This document shows positions 7,901 through 16,002 of a stretch of DNA of 64,000 nt, one piece after another. The DNA is from Planctomycetaceae bacterium (GTDB taxonomy: Bacteria > Planctomycetota > Planctomycetia > Pirellulales > Thermoguttaceae), in NCBI GenBank assembly GCA_004556055.1, contig SFIW01000006.1, positions 7,656-71,655 on the forward strand, in the 5' to 3' direction. A program made the position numbers and the translations under genes. The notes beneath the pieces were generated by a model that saw only the letters and a program-made list of their open reading frames with translations, was not told the DNA's origin and did no database searches. Numbering within the stretch: the first letter of the stretch is position 1; each line of letters opens with the position of its first letter.

Positions 7901-8788
7901 TCAACGGATGTGTCCGCCCAACGCCTCGATAAACTGAGTCGCCGCCGCAGAAAAGACCTTGCGACGCTTGTAGATGACGCCGATCGGTCGCGTAAGAACG
8001 GGAGAAATAAGCGGAATCGCGACGAGTTGGCCGCGCTCGATTTCGTTCTGAACCGTCGGAAGGGGGAGGATGCTTACGCCGAGGCCGACCTCGATCGCTT
8101 GTTTGATCGTTTCAATGTTGTCAAATTCCGTCACAACGTTGACGCGCACGCCGTTTTGACGCAGCGTCTTGTCGGTTTCGCGACGGATCGGCAGATCGCG
8201 TTCGAACGCTACGAAATCCAATCCCTGTAGGCTATCGATCTTGACGCCCTCTTTTTCCTTCGAGATCGGATGCTCCGGAGAAGCGACGACGTACATCTCT
8301 TCAGAACGAAGAGGAATCACGTTGATTTCAGGGGACGCCGCCGGGTAGGAGATGATTCCTAAGTCCGCTTCGGAGCTGAAGACGGCTTGATAAACCTTGT
8401 CTGGATGGAGGAATTCAAGACGGATCTTGGAGCGCGGATGTCCCTTCATGAACTCGCGCATGCACTTGCCCATATCGTGTAAACCGACGGAGTAGATCGC
8501 CGCGACGCGGATGACGCCGCCGTCTTGCATGAAGTTCGATTGAACGCGCGAAATAATGGAATCATAGGTTTCGAGAATTTCACGGAACCCTTCGTAGCAT
8601 ACTTTACCTTCGGGAGTTAGGACGAAAGGACGCTTTGAACGATCGACGAGCTGCGCGCCAAGCTGTTTTTCGAGGCGGTGAATCGACTGAGTCGCCGCAG
8701 ACTGGCTTATATTATTAGCTTTCGCGCCACGAGAAAAACTCTGATAGTAAACGACGTCGCAAAAAATTCTAAACGTTTCTGTATTCAT
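7901..8788 (-). CDS. LysR-type transcriptional regulator
   Basis: A 295-residue LysR protein. The N-terminal winged helix-turn-helix spans about residues 5-62 (FCDVVYYQSFSRGAKANNIS, then QSAATQSIHRLEKQLGAQLV), with the recognition helix around 29-40. The rest is a periplasmic-binding-like effector domain (VIRVAAIYSVGLHDMG, LGIISYPA, DLPIRRETD, VGLGVSILPLPTV). It most resembles the CysL/CbbR/YwfK group in general appearance, but the ligand cannot be told. The ribosome-binding site is poor, and a long AT-rich region lies upstream. It is followed closely by dapB and faces the split-Soret cytochrome gene, either of which could be a target. Confidence 0.93.
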   Translation of the reverse strand: MNTETFRIFCDVVYYQSFSRGAKANNISQSAATQSIHRLEKQLGAQLVDRSKRPFVLTPEGKVCYEGFREILETYDSIISRVQSNFMQDGGVIRVAAIYSVGLHDMGKCMREFMKGHPRSKIRLEFLHPDKVYQAVFSSEADLGIISYPAASPEINVIPLRSEEMYVVASPEHPISKEKEGVKIDSLQGLDFVAFERDLPIRRETDKTLRQNGVRVNVVTEFDNIETIKQAIEVGLGVSILPLPTVQNEIERGQLVAIPLISPVLTRPIGVIYKRRKVFSAAATQFIEALGGHIR

Positions 8789-9238
8789 AATTACAATTCT
8801 TTTTCTAACGGAGACGGGTTATCCCATAAGCGTAAATAATTGGAAAGAAAAAGAAAAAGACGCTCAGAAGAAAACGCAAATCCTTTTTCCAATGGTCGTA
8901 AGTATTTATTTACACTTGAATTAGAAAGTTTTGAAAAGAAACCTAACGCAAGAAGGTAGATATATCAAAACTCCTAATAACACACATTGTAGATGTTATC
9001 CAACATAAAAACTAATTCAAGCCCCGAACGTACTAATCAGTATAACTTTTTATAAAAAATACCAAAATTACCGAAACTAAACTCTCCTTTTATTTCCTTC
9101 AATTACCGATATAATATCCAAAATAGAACGGGCGAGCAGTTGAGCGCATCTCTATTCCGAGTTACGTTCGTTTTATTAACAATAGACATACTTACAAATG
9201 TTATACTTTGTCATACAATACAACTAGGAGACGTCAGA
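8789..9238. other. AT-rich divergent intergenic region
   Basis: About 450 bases between the LysR gene and the cytochrome gene, clearly richer in A/T than the flanking genes. A perfect TATAAT lies at 9110-9115 but has no good -35 at the right distance, which would suit an activator-dependent promoter. A second -10-like TATACT lies at about 9202-9207, close to the cytochrome start. No ORF with a credible start is seen. LysR-type control of one or both flanking genes from here is plausible. Confidence 0.4.
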
Positions 9239-10084
9239 ATGAGTTTGGTCAATAGACGCGAGGCGTTAAAGACGGTCGGCGCGAGCGTTGGCGCGTTACT
9301 AGTAGCCGGCGCCGCCAAGACGGCGAACGCCGCCGCGAACACGCAGGTCGTTGCCACCTTGAATCCCGCGCAAGTTCCTGGAAAAGAAGCGTGGAAGTTT
9401 GCTCCCATTGATCCCGATCAAGTTGCGAAGGACGCCTACGACGGCTACAAAAAGGGACACTGTATGAACACGACCTTTGTAGCGATCGTGTCGAACGTCG
9501 CCAAAGCGTTGAAGAAGACGGATCCCGCGGCGGCGCAGGTTCTTGAATCCTTCCCGTACCACATGTTCAATTACGGCGCGTCTGGAGCGAACGGCAACGG
9601 AACGCTTTGCGGCTCCGTCAACGGCGCGATGGCCGCCGTCAACCTCTTCGTCTCCGAAGAGAAAACGCTCAAAGCGATCCTCAACGAGGTCAGCATTTAC
9701 TACGAACGTACGATGCTCCCCATTTACAAACCTGAGGGAGAAGAAGACGAGGCGTTCCCGCAAACGATTTCCAATTCGGTTCTTTGCCACGTCTCCAGCG
9801 GAAAATGGTGCGCGCTCGCTCAAGTGAAATCGGGTTCTCCCGAGCGAACAGAACGTTGCACCCGACTCTCCGCCGATATTGCGAAGAAGACGGCGGAGCT
9901 TCTTAACCTGAACGTCGCCGCGTTCCACACGAGCGACGTCGCTCCCGTCGTCACGCTCAAGCGCACGCAACCGACCTCCGCGTGTATCACGTGCCACGAT
10001 AAGGGCGGTTCCGTCGGCAATATCATCGGAAAGATGACTTGCACCGAATGTCACGACGACAAAACGCCGGACAATCACCAATGA
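9239..10084 (+). CDS. Split-Soret-like dihaem cytochrome c, Tat-exported
   Basis: I start this 281-residue protein at ATG 9239, behind TAGGAG; the frame runs 33 codons further upstream without a site. The N-terminus NRREALKTVGASVGA followed by an Ala-rich stretch to about residue 30 is a twin-arginine signal. Two haem-binding motifs, CITCH (249-253) and CTECH (268-272), lie at the extreme C-terminus. The body has the order KKGHCMNT, NYGASG, NGTLCGSVNGA and SVLCHVSSGKWC, which I recognise from the split-Soret cytochrome c of Desulfovibrio and the related C-GCAxxG-C-C redox family. It is expected in the periplasm as a small electron carrier. Its physiological partner is unknown. It has its own terminator and so is a single-gene unit. 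Confidence 0.8.
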   Translation: MSLVNRREALKTVGASVGALLVAGAAKTANAAANTQVVATLNPAQVPGKEAWKFAPIDPDQVAKDAYDGYKKGHCMNTTFVAIVSNVAKALKKTDPAAAQVLESFPYHMFNYGASGANGNGTLCGSVNGAMAAVNLFVSEEKTLKAILNEVSIYYERTMLPIYKPEGEEDEAFPQTISNSVLCHVSSGKWCALAQVKSGSPERTERCTRLSADIAKKTAELLNLNVAAFHTSDVAPVVTLKRTQPTSACITCHDKGGSVGNIIGKMTCTECHDDKTPDNHQ

Positions 10085-10122
10085 GAAGGAACCAGACGCG
10101 TTCCGACAACTAACGACGCGCG

Positions 10123-10156
10123 ATAAAGCGCCGCCTCCACGCGGCGCTTTATTTTA
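10123..10156 (+). terminator. Terminator of the cytochrome gene
   Basis: A 12-bp perfect stem, ATAAAGCGCCGC (10123-10134) with GCGGCGCTTTAT (10141-10152), a 6-base loop and a short T-run. Confidence 0.9.
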
Positions 10157-10199
10157 ATATGAAACGTCGACAACGTTCAACTTTAGAGGACGAACTACT

Positions 10200-11867
10200 A
10201 TGGCAGCCGTTGACTGCGAAAATCGCGAGATAAAAATCTCTGGGACGCCACGTTATTTGGCGCCGTTTCATGCGAAATTGCACCCTCATTTCTTCACAGA
10301 CGTTCTCGTTATTGGCGGCGGACTCGCGGGCTTGACCGCCGCGCTTTCCGTCGATCCGTCTCTGAAAGTACTTGTCGTGTGCAAATCCGGTCTCAACGTT
10401 TCTAATAGCGTAAAGGCGCAAGGAGGAATCGCCACCGTTTGGGACGTTCCGGACGACAAGGTCGAGAATCACATCAAGGACACCCTCGTCGCGGGGGGCG
10501 CCTTATGCGATAAGGAAACGGTTGAAATGATCGTAACTCGCGGGCCAGGCGAAGTTCGCAAGCTTCTCGACTACGGCACGAACTTCGATCGGGACGAAAA
10601 CGGCAAAATTCTTCTCGGACGCGAAGGGGGTCACGACCATTTCCGCGTCTTGCACGCGAACGGCGATTCCACGGGCGCAGAAATCATGCGCGCGACGGTC
10701 GAAGAGGTTCGGCGTCGTCCTAACATTCGCGTTTGGGAAGACACGTTCACCCTCGACCTCCTCACCTTCGACAACTTCTGCCGCGGCGCCGTCGTTTATT
10801 GGAAGAAAGAGTGCGAAACCGAGCTGATCTGGGCCAAGCAAACGATCTTGGCGACCGGCGGGGTCGGGCAAGTCTATCGAGAAACGACGAATCCGCAATG
10901 CGCCACCGGGGACGGTGTGGCGATGGCGTTCCGCGCTGGGGCGGTCTGCCGCGACGTGGAATTTTTGCAGTTCCACCCGACGGTTCTCTACATCGCGGGA
11001 GGTAGTCGCAGTCTTATCACGGAAGCGATGCGCGGCGAAGGGGCGCGTCTTGTCGACAAGAACGGCTACCGCTTCATGAAAGATTACGACGAGCGCGGCG
11101 AGCTTGCGCCGCGCGACGTCGTGAGCCGTTCGATCGTAAAACAAATGGTGAAGACGGAATCTTCAAACGTCTTCCTTGATCTAACGCACAAAGACGCCGC
11201 GTGGATTCGCAAACGCTTCCCCGGCATCTATCAGATCTGCTCCGAATTCAACATCGACATTACGAAGGATCGCATCCCGGTGCGTCCCGGCGCGCACTAC
11301 GCGATGGGTGGCGTTCTCGTCGATCATACCGGACGCACGACGCTGCGCGGTCTGTGGGCGGCGGGAGAAGTCTCCAGCTCCGGTCTTCACGGGGCGAATC
11401 GTCTCGCGTCGAACAGTCTGCTCGAGGCGCTCGTTTACGGCGAAATGACCGGACGACTCGCGGGAGAAATCGCGCTTGCCGAACCGGACGAATATCGCGC
11501 GCTTCCCCTCGAAAATCCGCCGACGCGAACGTCGACAAGCGAAACGAAACTCGACGTCGGCGACATTCGCAATTCGCTCAAGAGCGTCATGCAGCGCAAA
11601 TGCGGCGTCATGCGCAACGAAACCGAGCTGACCGAAGCGCTCGAAAGCATTAAAACCTGGTCGCAGATTCTTCTTTCCAAACAGTTTTCGACGGAAGAAG
11701 CGTGGGAAGCGCAAAATATGCTCGTCGTCGCGCGCCTCATCGTCGAAGGCGCCCTCCAACGGCGCGAAACTCGCGGCGGACACAACCGAAGCGATTACCC
11801 GGTCTTCGATCCGAACGCCCCCGCGATTCACTCCCTCTTCGTCAACGGCTCCTCCGTTCTGCGTTAA
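10200..11867 (+). CDS. nadB: L-aspartate oxidase
   Basis: NadB is an FAD enzyme that oxidises L-aspartate to iminoaspartate, the first step of de novo NAD synthesis; in anaerobes fumarate can replace oxygen as acceptor. The 555-residue protein has the dinucleotide-binding VIGGGLAG at 37-44, AQGGIATVW near 73-81, REGGHDHFR at 141-149 and RPGAHYAMGGV further on, the substrate-binding and active-site blocks shared with fumarate reductase flavoproteins. GLHGANRLASNSLLEALVYG is the late FAD-binding motif. The C-terminal helical part (from about 450) ends in a NadB-like tail with HNRSDYP. nadA and nadC are not in the window. Confidence 0.93.
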   Translation: MAAVDCENREIKISGTPRYLAPFHAKLHPHFFTDVLVIGGGLAGLTAALSVDPSLKVLVVCKSGLNVSNSVKAQGGIATVWDVPDDKVENHIKDTLVAGGALCDKETVEMIVTRGPGEVRKLLDYGTNFDRDENGKILLGREGGHDHFRVLHANGDSTGAEIMRATVEEVRRRPNIRVWEDTFTLDLLTFDNFCRGAVVYWKKECETELIWAKQTILATGGVGQVYRETTNPQCATGDGVAMAFRAGAVCRDVEFLQFHPTVLYIAGGSRSLITEAMRGEGARLVDKNGYRFMKDYDERGELAPRDVVSRSIVKQMVKTESSNVFLDLTHKDAAWIRKRFPGIYQICSEFNIDITKDRIPVRPGAHYAMGGVLVDHTGRTTLRGLWAAGEVSSSGLHGANRLASNSLLEALVYGEMTGRLAGEIALAEPDEYRALPLENPPTRTSTSETKLDVGDIRNSLKSVMQRKCGVMRNETELTEALESIKTWSQILLSKQFSTEEAWEAQNMLVVARLIVEGALQRRETRGGHNRSDYPVFDPNAPAIHSLFVNGSSVLR

Positions 11868-11934
11868 ATCGGATTGCGCGTTTCTCCCCGAGGGGCGCTT
11901 CGCGCGTCCTTCGACGCCAAAATCAAATAAAAAA

Positions 11935-11965
11935 AGGCGCGTGTCTCTTTCACGCGCCTCTTTTA
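11935..11965. terminator. Bidirectional terminator between nadB and trmB
   Basis: AGGCGCGTG (11935-11943) pairs with CACGCGCCT (11951-11959). A T-rich tail follows on the plus strand and a run of seven T on the minus strand, so it should end both the convergent nadB and trmB transcripts. Confidence 0.9.
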
Positions 11966-11983
11966 TTTTCTCACGTCAATCGC

Positions 11984-12727
11984 TCACATCTTCACGAAAT
12001 AGGAACGATAGACCGGCAGATCGTTCAATCGGGTTCGTCGTTCGAAATGGGTCAAGAAATCCATTTCGTTCTCCGCAGGACGTTCCGTCACGGGGAACGG
12101 CCCGACAAGAGAGGTCGATGTTTTGATCGTCTCGACGCCCGTTTCGAAGTACTCCTTCACGTCGGTCCAGAAATGGAGCTTACCGCCCTTCATGAGCTTC
12201 GCCTCGACGTCGCGCACGACGGAGGGTCGAACGATTCGTCGTTTACGGTGCGCCTTCTTCCACCAAGGATCGGGGAAATAGATATGCGCGGCGGTCAGCG
12301 ACTCCGCGGGGACAAGTTCGCGCAAAACCTTCGCGGCGTCCGCGGCCATCATGACCCCGTTGACGGCGTTTTTCTTGGCGAGTCGCGAAGCGGAAATCAA
12401 GGCGTAACGGTATGCGAGTTCGACGCCAAGGAAATTATGCTCAGGACGGCTTGCCGCCGCGTTGCTAATGAACAGTCCCTTTCCGGAACCGATTTCAAAC
12501 TCCAGAGGAGCGACGCGGCCAAAGAGACGGTTTGAAAACTCCTCAAACGACATGTTCGCCAAGGAGTCGTACGAGATTCTCGCGACCTTGTCGGCGCCGT
12601 CTCCCGGCTGAGCGAGCGCCGCCGTTTCCGGATCAAGAGGCGCGTCGGGATACTCGACTTCCATCGGCAAGAAGAAATGCGAGAGATCTAAAGACCCTTG
12701 GATTTTTGGCAACGAACGGCGCGGCAT
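11984..12727 (-). CDS. trmB: tRNA (guanine-N7)-methyltransferase
   Basis: TrmB makes m7G46 in the variable loop of tRNAs using SAM. The 247-residue protein has LEFEIGSGKGLF (SAM-binding), FLGVELAYRYA, the AAHIYFPDPWWKKAHRKRR block that is diagnostic for TrmB, and the late ERRTRLNDLPVYRSYF. The N-terminal 70 residues are longer than in E. coli. The start ATG has TAGGAG upstream. It is the last gene of a minus-strand group with the FabZ-like and bL37-like genes. Confidence 0.95.
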   Translation of the reverse strand: MPRRSLPKIQGSLDLSHFFLPMEVEYPDAPLDPETAALAQPGDGADKVARISYDSLANMSFEEFSNRLFGRVAPLEFEIGSGKGLFISNAAASRPEHNFLGVELAYRYALISASRLAKKNAVNGVMMAADAAKVLRELVPAESLTAAHIYFPDPWWKKAHRKRRIVRPSVVRDVEAKLMKGGKLHFWTDVKEYFETGVETIKTSTSLVGPFPVTERPAENEMDFLTHFERRTRLNDLPVYRSYFVKM

Positions 12728-12762
12728 AATCGTAGCTCCTAATATCTAAATAGCGGCAAAAA

Positions 12763-13251
12763 TCATTCGATAGGAAGAGGGACGCCCTTGAGCACGCCTT
12801 CGCACACGATCGCGTCGCGCACGATGCACATGAAACGCGCCGTAATGAGGATTTTGCGCCATTTAATCATCTCGGACTGAATGACGACGCGGTCGCCCGG
12901 TCGGACCATGCCGCGGAACTTGACCTCTTCAAGACCGGCAAATCCCATGACCGCTCCGTTAAACATATTGTGCTTCGTGGTGAAATAGCTCGCCATCTGA
13001 GCGGCGACTTCGCAGAGAACCACGCCTGGGGTCAGCGGGAATTCGGGCATGTGTCCGCGCACCCAAAACTCTTTGTCCGTCATATCCTTATAGCCGACGC
13101 AACGTTTTTCGTCGAAGTTATCGTACAGGATCGCGGTAAGTTGCTCCATCTCGTAACGCTGGTGGTTGTATTTGCGAATATCTTCGATCGTAGCGATAGG
13201 TTTGTTCTCGTCGTAAAGAGACGGATCAACAATCAACTGTCTCTGAATCAT
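12763..13251 (-). CDS. FabZ-like hotdog 3-hydroxyacyl-ACP dehydratase
   Basis: Start set at MIQRQLIVDP (13251) because GGAGG lies at good spacing; this gives 162 residues. It has the dehydratase catalytic pair in RGHMPEFPLTPGVVLCEVAAQ order: His67 in GHMPEFP and Glu81 in LCEVAAQ, and FRGMVRPGDRVVIQSE downstream, as in FabZ. Compared with ordinary FabZ (about 145 residues) it has a longer N-terminal segment and an intermediate region rich in aromatic residues. A second, more canonical FabZ sits at 25969-26403, so this copy may have a different role or chain-length preference. It sits between trmB and a bL37-like gene, with no other lipid gene adjacent. Confidence 0.8.
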   Translation of the reverse strand: MIQRQLIVDPSLYDENKPIATIEDIRKYNHQRYEMEQLTAILYDNFDEKRCVGYKDMTDKEFWVRGHMPEFPLTPGVVLCEVAAQMASYFTTKHNMFNGAVMGFAGLEEVKFRGMVRPGDRVVIQSEMIKWRKILITARFMCIVRDAIVCEGVLKGVPLPIE

Positions 13252-13402
13252 CAAAGCCTCCGTGCAGGTAATGAGCTGGAAGGGGTGAGGAGGGAGATTG
13301 CGAAGAGCAAATCTCGATATTAAAAAAAACACGACCGCGACGTCACACAACGCCGGATCGCGTTTTTCATAAGATCACAAAGCGTTCGCAAAGGCGTCGC
13401 TA

Positions 13403-13501
13403 TCAGGTCTTGACGATTCGGCGCTTTGCGCGACGCGCTTTCGCGTTCGCAGGACGCTTGCCGTGGTTCGCCTTCTTAAGGGTTCTTCCCGGTTTAGACA
13501 T
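13403..13501 (-). CDS. Tiny basic protein resembling ribosomal protein bL37
   Basis: A 32-codon frame with a strong AAGGAGA nine bases before ATG (complement of 13499-13501) and a TGA at 13403-13405. The product is extremely basic (Lys, Arg) with the core KKANHGKRPANAKARR. The ANHGKRP core closely matches the short mycobacterial 50S protein bL37 as I remember it, and small planctomycete proteins of this kind are usually called hypothetical. It probably binds rRNA. It is upstream of the FabZ-like gene with about 150 bases between them, so it may have its own transcript. The assignment rests on a seven-residue core and on composition. Confidence 0.65.
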   Translation of the reverse strand: MSKPGRTLKKANHGKRPANAKARRAKRRIVKT

Positions 13502-13700
13502 CTTTGAATCTCCTTTGCTAACAAAACCCAGCGCATTCCTTCCCTGGACGATTAGTCGCAAAGAAAGCGCGCTCGCGCGTAAAACACGCGAACCTACAAT
13601 TCACATATCATTGACAAACGCGTTCCCGCGCTCGTTTTTTCGCAGTCCAAACAGGCGGTTCCGACAATCGATCGTACAATCCGCTTAGTCTGTCTCCGAA

Positions 13701-13728
13701 ATTATACCAACGTCCGCCTCGTTGAAAA
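13701..13728 (-). promoter_or_regulatory. Possible promoter of the bL37-like gene
   Basis: On the minus strand a perfect TATAAT (complement of 13701-13706) lies 16 bases from TTTTCA (complement of 13723-13728). The -35 is weak. It would give a leader of nearly 190 bases before the small basic gene. Confidence 0.35.
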
Positions 13729-13778
13729 GGGGGCGTCTCAAAAAAAATAGAACCTCTTTTCCGCTATTAGCCAAGGCG

Positions 13779-14630
13779 CTAACGCTTAGGGAGCTCCAAT
13801 CCCATAATCCGCATCAGGAGTTGCAAATCCTGCCACGCGTCCTTTTTTGCCGCAGGATTGCGAAGAAGATACGCCGGATGATAGGTGCAGACGACCTGCG
13901 CGCCTCGATATTCGTGAACCTCGCCGCGGAGCCGCCCTATTGGAACGGACGTCCCGAGGAGGTTATTCGCGGCAATCGAACCCAGACAGCAGATGAAACG
14001 CGGCTGAACGACGTCAAGGGTCGCTTCTAAAAAAGGACGACACGCTCGCGCTTCCGATTCCGTCGGGTTGCGATTTGCGGGAGGTCTGCACCTAACGATA
14101 TTGCAGATGTAGACGGAAGATCGCGGTATCCCCATCCCTTTTTCGATCATGTCGGTGAGCAATTTGCCGCTTCTTCCGACGAACGGTTCGCCGCGAAGGT
14201 CTTCCTCTGCGCCGGGGCCTTCTCCGACAAAGGTCAATTCCGCGCATGGATTCCCCGAACCAAAGACGGTTTGCGTGCGACTCGCGGCCAACTCGTCGCA
14301 TAAAGCGCACTGCGCGACCCTTTCTGCGAGCGCTTTCAGTTGCGCGTCGCGCGACGCGCAAACGGGATTAGCCGCAGGTCGCTCCAGCACGGGGAGAATA
14401 TTCGCGGTCGCGACGCGCGAAGCTGGCGCTGTGTCTTTCGGCGTTTGGAGAGGGGTTTGAGACGGAGTCCTCGGTTTTCTTCGCGCTGAAGGCGTCGCCG
14501 CAACGGAGTTCGGAGCGGGAGCGTCTTGACGTGTGGAGTCGCGCCAAACTTCTCGAACGCCGGCGCGTTTCAAATCTTCAAGGTACTCGGACAAATAATA
14601 ATTCAAGGACGTCTTGGCGAGCTTATCCAT
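13779..14630 (-). CDS. Family 4 uracil-DNA glycosylase (Fe-S type)
   Basis: This enzyme removes uracil from DNA as the first step of base excision repair. The start at MDKLAKTS (14630) is chosen over one 11 codons earlier because TTAGGAG lies at the right distance. In the 283-residue product, Cys108, Cys111, Cys181 and Cys197 are placed as the [4Fe-4S] ligands of type-4 enzymes. GEGPGAEED at 136-144 is the catalytic motif and HPAYLLR at 251-257 the second motif. Residues about 30-90 form a Pro/Thr/Ala-rich linker joining a short helical N-terminal part to the catalytic domain, seen in several phyla where the region resembles a DNA polymerase-associated extension. Confidence 0.92.
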   Translation of the reverse strand: MDKLAKTSLNYYLSEYLEDLKRAGVREVWRDSTRQDAPAPNSVAATPSARRKPRTPSQTPLQTPKDTAPASRVATANILPVLERPAANPVCASRDAQLKALAERVAQCALCDELAASRTQTVFGSGNPCAELTFVGEGPGAEEDLRGEPFVGRSGKLLTDMIEKGMGIPRSSVYICNIVRCRPPANRNPTESEARACRPFLEATLDVVQPRFICCLGSIAANNLLGTSVPIGRLRGEVHEYRGAQVVCTYHPAYLLRNPAAKKDAWQDLQLLMRIMGLELPKR

Positions 14631-14732
14631 GACGGTCGCTCCTAATTCGAATCGGCGCGACATAGCGCCTTGGTCGTGGAATCAAGAAATGAAAAGCGCG
14701 ACCGAAAAGGGCCGCGCTTCGACGTCGACGTC

Positions 14733-15143
14733 TTAACGCCGCGACATGTCGATTTCCTGATAAGACTCGCGATCCTCTTTTACCGGTTTCGCATGAACGC
14801 GCGCCGTTTTGCGCCCGCTCAAAGGGGCTTTGGAGGAACGCGTAGGCTCAGGCTCCTCTTTTCTCTCTTTCGCAATCACTGTGTCGACAAACTGCTGAGG
14901 ACGACGCTGTCGACAACCTTCCTGGGAAGTAACTTCGACTCGATCCTTCGCACACAAATTTCCCCGATCGCCAGAATCTTTCTCTTGCTGAATCTGCTCG
15001 TAAATTTCCTGTCGATGAACAGGGACGTTCGCGGGAGCCTCAACCCCAAGACGAATACGATCGCCTCGAACGTCCACAATCGTGACGACTATATCGTCGC
15101 CAATGTAGATACTCTGATCCTTATACCTTGACAAAACAAGCAT
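14733..15143 (-). CDS. csrA: CsrA-family RNA-binding regulator with long C-terminal tail
   Basis: CsrA binds GGA motifs in mRNA leaders and represses or stabilises translation of carbon storage and flagellar genes. The start at MLVLSRYKD (15143) has AAGGAG upstream. Residues 1-50 are canonical: MLVLSRYKDQSIYIGDDI, then RIRLGVEAPANVPVHRQEIY, with the conserved VHR. Normal CsrA ends at about 60-75 residues, but this one continues to 136 with a charged, Arg/Lys/Glu-rich, probably disordered tail containing two cysteines. The tail could add RNA contacts or recruit a partner. The flgM-like gene at the left of the window is a possible functional relative. Confidence 0.9.
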   Translation of the reverse strand: MLVLSRYKDQSIYIGDDIVVTIVDVRGDRIRLGVEAPANVPVHRQEIYEQIQQEKDSGDRGNLCAKDRVEVTSQEGCRQRRPQQFVDTVIAKERKEEPEPTRSSKAPLSGRKTARVHAKPVKEDRESYQEIDMSRR

Positions 15144-15871
15144 AGTAACTGCTCCTTCACTGTACTTCTTGCATTGCGCGCGAATGATCGCGCCGTTCCT
15201 TCTCATCTCGTTGGAAAATCCATACTAACAACGACGAGCGAACGCCTTCAGAAGTTTTATTCATCCGACGGTTGAGTTTACGCTCAAAAGGCGCCCCAAA
15301 CAATTAGGAACTAAAGGGAAAAGAGTAAAAAACTTCATTTTCCAATCTCAATATTCCAGACTTTTCGATTACGCAAAGTATACGGCCTTCAAAACGACCA
15401 ACGCAGCATCCATTCTCTCAAGAGCAAGGAACGCTATGAGTTTACGGCGTTCGACGTCCTCTTAGCCAAAGAGCGTCGCGAGCCGCACTCATCTTGATCG
15501 GTCTTTCCAACCGCGCGCAAACGCTTCCGTACGGAACGCCGCACGAAAGACAACCGTCAACAGATCCAAAATCGTCCTTCCCCCGTTAAAAGAATGAAAA
15601 AAAGAGAGCTCTCCGCCCAAAAAAGACGCACTCGCCCGCCTCTTGTACGACGTGCGACGCAATTACGGTATGTAACGATTTTACGCAACAAAAGAGAAAA
15701 GCAGATCGTTTTCAATTTACAAGGATAAAGAAAGAATCAGCGTCCAACACATGCAAAAATCATTTTAACCATTTAATCGTTACATTCAGAATATTCAGAA
15801 CTTTTTTTCCAGAAAGGATAGGTTACGCCGATTTTTTTCTAAATTTTCCACTATTTTTTTTCACGTCTTTA
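15144..15871. other. Long AT-rich region without recognised gene
   Basis: About 730 bases between divergent csrA and a lipoprotein gene. Frames are short on both strands, none with motifs or good ribosome-binding sites. The stretch from about 15670 on is particularly A/T-rich, with runs of seven or eight T. I looked for tRNA, tmRNA, RNase P and 4.5S RNA cores and saw none. It must contain the csrA promoter; an unannotated small RNA, for example a CsrA-binding one, is possible but I found no cluster of GGA hairpins to support that. Confidence 0.5.
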
Positions 15872-15900
15872 TTGAAGGATACGTAACGGAGTAGTAGAAT
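15872..15900 (+). promoter_or_regulatory. Sigma-70 promoter of the Ser/Pro-rich lipoprotein gene
   Basis: TTGAAG (15872-15877) and TAGAAT (15895-15900) are separated by 17 bases. It points at the lipoprotein gene, leaving a leader of about 95 bases. Confidence 0.6.
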
Positions 15901-16002
15901 TGCGAAAGATAGGTAGGCGCGCCTTTCAATATGACGCGTCGCGTCTTTTTGCTATGCATATGGATGGATTAGCAATTGGAAGTTGAACAGGGAGACAGAG
16001 CA

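Noticed and set aside
9239..11867. Cytochrome and nadB as one redox system
   Set aside because: A strong terminator separates them; the cytochrome is exported by Tat and NadB is cytoplasmic.
15144..15871. Housekeeping RNA (tmRNA, RNase P, 4.5S RNA) in the long gap
   Set aside because: No conserved core motif or matching stems were seen on either strand.
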